The notes below the pieces were generated by a model that did no database searches, had not been told where the DNA came from, and saw only the letters and a program-made list of their open reading frames with translations. DNA of 7,498 bases from Candidatus Woesearchaeota archaeon (lineage in GTDB: Archaea; Nanobdellota; Nanobdellia; SCGC-AAA011-G17; VGLX01), in NCBI GenBank assembly GCA_016866645.1, contig VGLX01000060.1:1-7498 (forward strand), given 5' to 3'. Shown piece by piece: positions 4,158 to 7,498 of the stretch (the stretch's first letter is position 1; every line of letters starts with the position of its first letter). The translations under genes were made by a program, and so were the position numbers.

Positions 4158-4545
4158 AGCAGGTGCCGATTCTGAACTCTTCCCGCTTAACATCTTCTAC
4201 GAAGTGGACTTTCATCCCCTTGAGTATCCCCATGGCTTTAAGCTCGTCGGTAGCCTTCTCAGCCTCAATCATGTTCGAGAATACGAACTCCGCGTAATAA
4301 TCAAAATCCCCTGACAGTCTTAAAAGAGTGTTGAGGTTCGGATGGTTCTCGATTAATCCTTTCACCTCATCCTTCTCGTGAGAAGCGAAGAACAGTCCTA
4401 CCTTGCAGTTGAAACTCATCTCTGAGAAGTCAAGGATGCACGTGTTCTTCACAATCACTCCGTCCTTGTACAGCTTATCCACGTCTTTGAAGACACTGCT
4501 CAATGGCAAGCCTGCCTTCGCAGCCAAGCTTGTAAGCGACTGCAT
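4156..4545 (-). CDS. Lrp/AsnC-family transcription regulator, N-terminus apparently cut by an in-frame TAG
   Basis: 129 residues from the ATG at 4545. Residues 3-31 (LTSLAAKAGLPLSSVFKDV, KLYKDGVI) form the last two helices of the Lrp helix-turn-helix, and about 46-120 the RAM effector-binding and oligomerisation domain (CKVGLFFASHEKDEVKGLI, LLRLSGDFDYYAEFVF, MGILKGMKVHFVEDVK). Lrp proteins control amino-acid and energy metabolism genes and normally carry an extra first helix of the form IIDELRKN. That helix is encoded directly upstream in the same frame, from ATG 4575, but a TAG at 4546-4548 separates it. ATG 4545 has no Shine-Dalgarno site. The gene may be a fresh nonsense-mutated pseudogene, may be recoded, or may make a shortened protein lacking helix one. 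It diverges from mcm. Confidence 0.8.
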   Translation of the reverse strand: MQSLTSLAAKAGLPLSSVFKDVDKLYKDGVIVKNTCILDFSEMSFNCKVGLFFASHEKDEVKGLIENHPNLNTLLRLSGDFDYYAEFVFSNMIEAEKATDELKAMGILKGMKVHFVEDVKREEFRIGTC

Positions 4546-4575
4546 CTAATTTTTTCTCAGCTCATCTATTATCAT
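4546..4575 (-). other. In-frame upstream codons MIIDELRKN plus TAG: probable original N-terminus of the Lrp-type regulator
   Basis: On the minus strand ATG at 4575-4573 opens MIIDELRKN, then TAG (4548-4546), then the ATG of the retained ORF in the same frame. The nine residues match the first helix expected of an Lrp/AsnC helix-turn-helix, and their register with QSLTSLAAKAG is right for uninterrupted coding. A TATA-like box is centred 27 bp upstream of this ATG, the leaderless spacing seen at two other genes here. An in-frame TAG also lies further upstream, before codons reading VHIARY. Confidence 0.65.
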
Positions 4576-4595
4576 GATTTGTTTTTTTGCATAAC

Positions 4596-4616
4596 GCGCT
4601 ATATGAACCTAAGCGC
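4596..4616 (-). promoter_or_regulatory. TATA-like box framed by GCGCT/AGCGC inverted repeat
   Basis: Read on the minus strand, TTCATATAG (4607-4599) is centred at about 4602, 27 bp before ATG 4575. The arms GCGCT (4596-4600) and AGCGC (4612-4616) flank and touch it with an 11-base spacer. A dimeric regulator bound here would cover the promoter. Lrp-type autoregulation is a natural but unproven guess. Confidence 0.4.
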
Positions 4617-4697
4617 ATAAAACTATTCGAATAAAACTTTGTTATAAAACCGGAAATCCTCTAGTATAGGATGCATTACCATAAAGCATATAAAACC
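4617..4697 (+). repeat. Four ATAAAAC direct repeats upstream of mcm
   Basis: ATAAAAC begins at 4617, 4631, 4644 and 4690. The first three are 14 and 13 bp apart. The last two lie within TATA-like boxes (TTATAAAA 4642-4649 and TATAAAA 4689-4695), so the cluster could be tandem promoters rather than protein sites. A 10-bp palindrome TATTCGAATA (4624-4633) lies among them. Confidence 0.4.
4689..4695 (+). promoter_or_regulatory. TATA box of the mcm promoter
   Basis: TATAAAA is centred at 4692, giving expected initiation near 4718 and a leader of about 38 nt that includes the Shine-Dalgarno site. The upstream TTATAAAA at 4642-4649 may be a second start point near 4670. Confidence 0.6.
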
Positions 4698-4702
4698 CTT
4701 AA

Positions 4703-4717
4703 GAGTGTTTAATACTC
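4703..4717. promoter_or_regulatory. 15-bp near-palindrome between the mcm TATA box and start point (candidate operator)
   Basis: GAGTGTTTAATACTC has arms GAGTGTT and AATACTC that are complementary except for one position. It starts 7 bp after the TATA box and ends at the predicted transcription start, the classic position for an archaeal repressor that blocks RNA polymerase recruitment. Confidence 0.45.
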
Positions 4718-4743
4718 AATAATACCATTCTCAGCAATCAAAA

Positions 4744-4758
4744 GAGGGGGGAAGTTTG
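4744..4758 (+). promoter_or_regulatory. Purine-rich ribosome binding site and TTG start of mcm
   Basis: GAGGGGGGAAG lies just before TTG (4756-4758), the only initiator-type codon that joins the MCM frame here. No ATG or GTG is available before the conserved N-terminal region, so TTG is inferred to be the start. Confidence 0.7.
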
Positions 4759-6795
4759 GTAGACGCGCAAGAACAACTAGAGAAGTTCAAAGAGTTCATA
4801 GAGCTGAACTATAAGAAGACGCTTCAGCAACTAGTGCAAAAAGGGGAACGAAGCTTAGTCGTAGACTTCTCAGACTTATCCAAGTTCGACCATGAGCTTT
4901 CAGAGCAGCTTTTAGAAGATCCGGAAAACACTATAAAGGCTGCAGAGATAGCTATGAACCAGTTTGACTTCAAAGAGGCGTTAAGCCAAGACCAGAAGTC
5001 ATTGCTAAAAATCAGATTCAAAAACTTGCCCCAAAGCCAAAATATTCCAATAAGGGATGTTAGAGCAAAAGATATAGGGAAACTTATATTCTTCGAAGGA
5101 ATAGTGAGGCAAGCGTCAGACATAAGGCCGCAAGTAGTTAACGCGAAATTCGAATGCCCGTCATGCGGCGCGACCATGAACATAATCCAAGTAGAAAAAA
5201 AATTCAAAGAGCCGAGCAGATGCAGCTGCGGCAGGAAAGGGTTTTTCAGATTAGTGCGAAAAGACTTAGTTGACGCTCAAAGGCTGGTCGTGGAAGAAGC
5301 TGCTGAGGACTTAGAAGGCGGTGCGCAGCCAAAAAGGCTGGGCGTATTCTTGAAAGAAGACTTAGTAGAGCCCAAAATGGAGAAAAAAACCACTCCCGGG
5401 ACGAAGATAAGGGCTATAGGGATAATCAACGAAGTGGAAAGGCCTTTGCCGTCAGGAGGGATAAAAACCATATTCGACCTGGTGATGAACGCGAACTTCA
5501 TAGAGCCGATACATGAAGACTATTCCGATGTAGAGATAACTCACGAAAACGAAGAGAAGATAAAGACACTAGCAAAAGACCCTAAAGTGTATGAGAAACT
5601 GACAAGGTCGATAGCGCCGAGCATCATGGGGCATGATAAGATTAAGGAGTCATTGCTGCTGCAACTGATAGGCGGTGTAAGAAAACAGAAAAAAGACGGA
5701 ACCACAGTTAGAGGAGACATACACGTGCTCCTCGTAGGGGATCCGGGAGCAGGAAAAAGCGCATTGTTAACATTCATAGCAAAAGCGGCTCCGAAAGCGA
5801 GGTACATAGCAGGAAAAGGCGCTTCGTCGGCCGGGTTGACTGCAAGTGTCGTGAAAGATGAGTTCTTGAAAGGCTGGGCGTTAGAGGCGGGAGCGATGGT
5901 GTTGGCGAATAAAGGCATCTGCGTCTTAGACGAGCTTGACAAGCTGAAAGAAGAAGACACCTCAGCATTGCATGAAGGCATGGCCCAGCAGACCATAACT
6001 ATCGCTAAAGCGAACATACAGGCGACGTTGAACGCGCAGACAGCGATATTAGCCGCCGCTAACCCGAAGTTCGGAAGGTTTGACCATTTCAAATCAGTGC
6101 CTGAGCAGATAGACATGCCTCCTACGCTGATAAACAGGTTCGACCTCATATTCCCTATAAGAGATGTGCCAAACAAAGATAAGGATTCGAAGATAGCACA
6201 GCATGTCCTGAGGCAGCATAAAGAGCCAGAAAGCGCAAATCCGGAAGTCTCAGTAGAGCTGCTGAGGAAATACATAGCTTATGTGAAACAAAGAATCAAG
6301 CCTGAGCTGTCAGAAGAAGCGATTGAAGCGATCCAAGACTTCTACGTTACTCTCAGGAATATGGAGGTGTCAGGAAACGGAGGAGCAAAGCCTATCCCCA
6401 TAACACCGAGACAACTAGAAGCGTTAATCAGGCTTGCAGAAGCTTCAGCAAGGATAAGGCTTTCAAAGACAATAACTCCTGCTGATGCGAAAAGAGCGAT
6501 TGAACTGCTAAGGTACTGCATGAACCAGGTAGGGACAGACCCTGAGACGCACCAGTTCGACATAGATTTTATGCATACAGGGATATCAAGCGCCAAAAGG
6601 AGCAAAATATCGACGATACTCCAGATAATAGACCACTTCGAGAAGAAAGGCCAGAAGACCATACCTGAAGAAGAGGTGCTTAATGATGCTGAGAGCCGAG
6701 GAATCGACAGGCGGCAGGCAGAAGAGATAATAACAAAGCTTAAAAGAGATGGAGAACTATTCGAGCCTAAACCAGGACACGTACAAAAGGTGTGA
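4756..6795 (+). CDS. mcm: MCM replicative DNA helicase
   Basis: 679 residues, full length and without an intein. The hexameric MCM ring unwinds DNA at the replication fork, powered by ATP. The N-terminal domain A (about 1-105) is followed by a zinc ribbon with C134, C137, C156 and C158 (spaced CxxC and CxC) and an OB-fold. The AAA+ domain carries Walker A GDPGAGKS (328-335), Walker B ICVLDELDK (388-396), sensor 1 AAANP (433-437, N436), arginine finger in NRFDLIF (R461) and sensor 2 in TPRQLEALIR (R552). A C-terminal winged helix follows (about 615-670, with RRQAEEIITKLKRDGEL). It reads from TTG behind a purine-rich ribosome binding site and a TATA promoter with a palindromic candidate operator. 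The stop is 6 nt before the ahcY start, so the two are probably cotranscribed. All catalytic motifs are intact. Confidence 0.98.
   Translation: MVDAQEQLEKFKEFIELNYKKTLQQLVQKGERSLVVDFSDLSKFDHELSEQLLEDPENTIKAAEIAMNQFDFKEALSQDQKSLLKIRFKNLPQSQNIPIRDVRAKDIGKLIFFEGIVRQASDIRPQVVNAKFECPSCGATMNIIQVEKKFKEPSRCSCGRKGFFRLVRKDLVDAQRLVVEEAAEDLEGGAQPKRLGVFLKEDLVEPKMEKKTTPGTKIRAIGIINEVERPLPSGGIKTIFDLVMNANFIEPIHEDYSDVEITHENEEKIKTLAKDPKVYEKLTRSIAPSIMGHDKIKESLLLQLIGGVRKQKKDGTTVRGDIHVLLVGDPGAGKSALLTFIAKAAPKARYIAGKGASSAGLTASVVKDEFLKGWALEAGAMVLANKGICVLDELDKLKEEDTSALHEGMAQQTITIAKANIQATLNAQTAILAAANPKFGRFDHFKSVPEQIDMPPTLINRFDLIFPIRDVPNKDKDSKIAQHVLRQHKEPESANPEVSVELLRKYIAYVKQRIKPELSEEAIEAIQDFYVTLRNMEVSGNGGAKPIPITPRQLEALIRLAEASARIRLSKTITPADAKRAIELLRYCMNQVGTDPETHQFDIDFMHTGISSAKRSKISTILQIIDHFEKKGQKTIPEEEVLNDAESRGIDRRQAEEIITKLKRDGELFEPKPGHVQKV
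6788..6792 (+). promoter_or_regulatory. Shine-Dalgarno site for ahcY inside the end of mcm
   Basis: AGGTG, reading into the mcm stop (AGGTGTGA), lies 9 nt before the ATG at 6802. Its position inside the mcm coding end supports coupled expression. Confidence 0.55.
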
Positions 6796-6801
6796 AAAAA
6801 T

Positions 6802-7498
6802 ATGGAATACAAAGTCAAAGGCATAAAACTCGCAAAAGAAGGGAAGAAACTGATTGAAAGGGCGGAAGAAGAGATGCCGGTGCTGGGCATGCTCAGGGAA
6901 GAGTTCAAGAACAACAGGTTCCTGGAAGGGTACAAGATCGCCGGAGCGATACACGTCACTAAGGAAACAGCTGTCCTGATAAGGACTCTGAAATACTTAG
7001 GAGCTGATGTCGCATGGGCCGGATGCAACCCGTTAAGCACTAATGATCTCATAGCCGCTGCGCTAGCAGAAGAAGGCGTAAAGATATACGCTTGGCGAGG
7101 ATTAGACTCTAAAGATTATTACTGGTGCATAGACCAGATAATCAACACAAAGCCGAACCTTACGATGGACGACGGCTGCGACGTAGTAGTAAAACTGCAT
7201 AAGGAGTTCCCTCAGATGATAAAAGGGATAATCGGCGGGACAGAAGAAACCACTACAGGCGTGCACAGGCTGAAAGCCATGGAAAAAGACGGCAAGCTCA
7301 AATACCCTATACTCGCGGTTAACAACGCCGAAACTAAGTGGGACTTTGACAACGTCTACGGGACAGGACAAGGGACTATAGACGGGATACAAAGGGCGAC
7401 GTCAACACTGATAACTGGCAAGACTTTCGTAGTCGCTGGTTACGGCCACTGCGGAAAAGGCGTAGCTAAGAGAGCCCGAGGACTAGACTCTGAAGTCA
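6802..7498 (+). CDS. ahcY: S-adenosylhomocysteine hydrolase (3' truncated by window edge)
   Basis: NAD-dependent enzyme that cleaves S-adenosylhomocysteine to adenosine and homocysteine, relieving product inhibition of methyltransferases. The 232 visible residues cover the substrate domain and the start of the NAD domain, of about 410-430 expected. Seen: GAIHVTKETAVL (48-59), AGCNPLSTNDLIAAAL (73-88), the TMDDGCD substrate loop (121-127), GTEETTTGVHRL (146-157), and VNNAETKWDFDNVYGTGQ (173-190) with catalytic-type K179 and D183. The NAD-binding GYGHCGKG (213-220) starts the Rossmann domain. YGTGQ is the archaeal/bacterial variant of the segment that reads YGCRES in animals. The start is ATG 6802, behind AGGTG, 6 nt after mcm. 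The frame is open to the window edge, and the end is not visible. Confidence 0.97.
   Translation, partial: MEYKVKGIKLAKEGKKLIERAEEEMPVLGMLREEFKNNRFLEGYKIAGAIHVTKETAVLIRTLKYLGADVAWAGCNPLSTNDLIAAALAEEGVKIYAWRGLDSKDYYWCIDQIINTKPNLTMDDGCDVVVKLHKEFPQMIKGIIGGTEETTTGVHRLKAMEKDGKLKYPILAVNNAETKWDFDNVYGTGQGTIDGIQRATSTLITGKTFVVAGYGHCGKGVAKRARGLDSEV

Noticed and set aside
5541..6275. 244-codon minus-strand ORF inside mcm.
   Set aside because: It lies wholly antisense to the conserved AAA+ domain, is Ser/Phe/Ala-rich and has no recognisable motif. It is a shadow of the mcm codon pattern.
4756..6795. Intein or frameshift in mcm.
   Set aside because: All helicase motifs are contiguous at normal spacing and the length is that of an ordinary archaeal MCM.
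6342..7052. 236-codon minus-strand ORF spanning the mcm/ahcY junction.
   Set aside because: Antisense to two well-supported genes, with Ser/Leu/Phe-rich composition typical of antisense shadows.
7102..7392. 96-codon minus-strand ORF.
   Set aside because: Antisense to the strongly conserved substrate-binding part of ahcY.
1..7498. CRISPR array, insertion sequence or integration site.
   Set aside because: No regularly spaced long repeats, transposase or integrase motifs, or terminal repeats were seen.

Overview
The window is archaeal. It carries the C-terminal half of TATA-binding protein, a complete MCM replicative helicase, an archaeal/bacterial-type S-adenosylhomocysteine hydrolase, an Lrp/AsnC-type regulator and a DUF4143-type AAA+ ATPase. 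TATA-box promoters occur either about 27 bp upstream of start codons (leaderless transcripts) or paired with strong GAGGTGAT Shine-Dalgarno sites. The small gene sizes, short intergenic gaps and several small uncharacterised membrane proteins would suit a DPANN-type or other uncultivated euryarchaeal-side lineage, but lineage cannot be fixed from this sequence alone.

Layout. 1-314 (+): 3' part of tbp, cut by the window edge. 386-868 (+): a two-gene operon of a ribbon-helix-helix-like protein and a small two-helix membrane protein. 920-1893 (+): a secreted, membrane-anchored beta-domain protein whose stop overlaps the start of a small highly charged protein. 1970-2350 (+): a membrane-anchored cysteine-rich protein. 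2351-2546: non-coding, palindromic and possibly transcribed. 2547-3824 (-): DUF4143-type ATPase. 3825-4155: a divergent promoter region with clustered inverted repeats, a possible 35-codon membrane peptide missed by ordinary ORF thresholds, and a possible short structured RNA ending in a terminator-like hairpin. 4156-4545 (-): Lrp/AsnC-type regulator, apparently interrupted by an in-frame TAG near its N-terminus. 4546-4755: divergent control region with repeated ATAAAAC elements and a 15-bp near-palindrome at the mcm promoter. 4756-6795 (+): mcm, starting at TTG. 6802-7498 (+): ahcY, cut by the right edge, 6 nt behind mcm.

How it fits together. The right half joins DNA replication (mcm) and methyl-cycle housekeeping (ahcY) in one apparent transcription unit, with a feast/famine-type regulator transcribed divergently from the same 210-bp region. 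The left half holds one basal transcription factor gene and a run of envelope or unknown small proteins. No CRISPR array, insertion sequence, integrase, tRNA or rRNA was recognised. The most unusual signals are the TAG-interrupted regulator with a promoter that points to the upstream start, the two structured intergenic regions, and the repeat clusters at the promoters.
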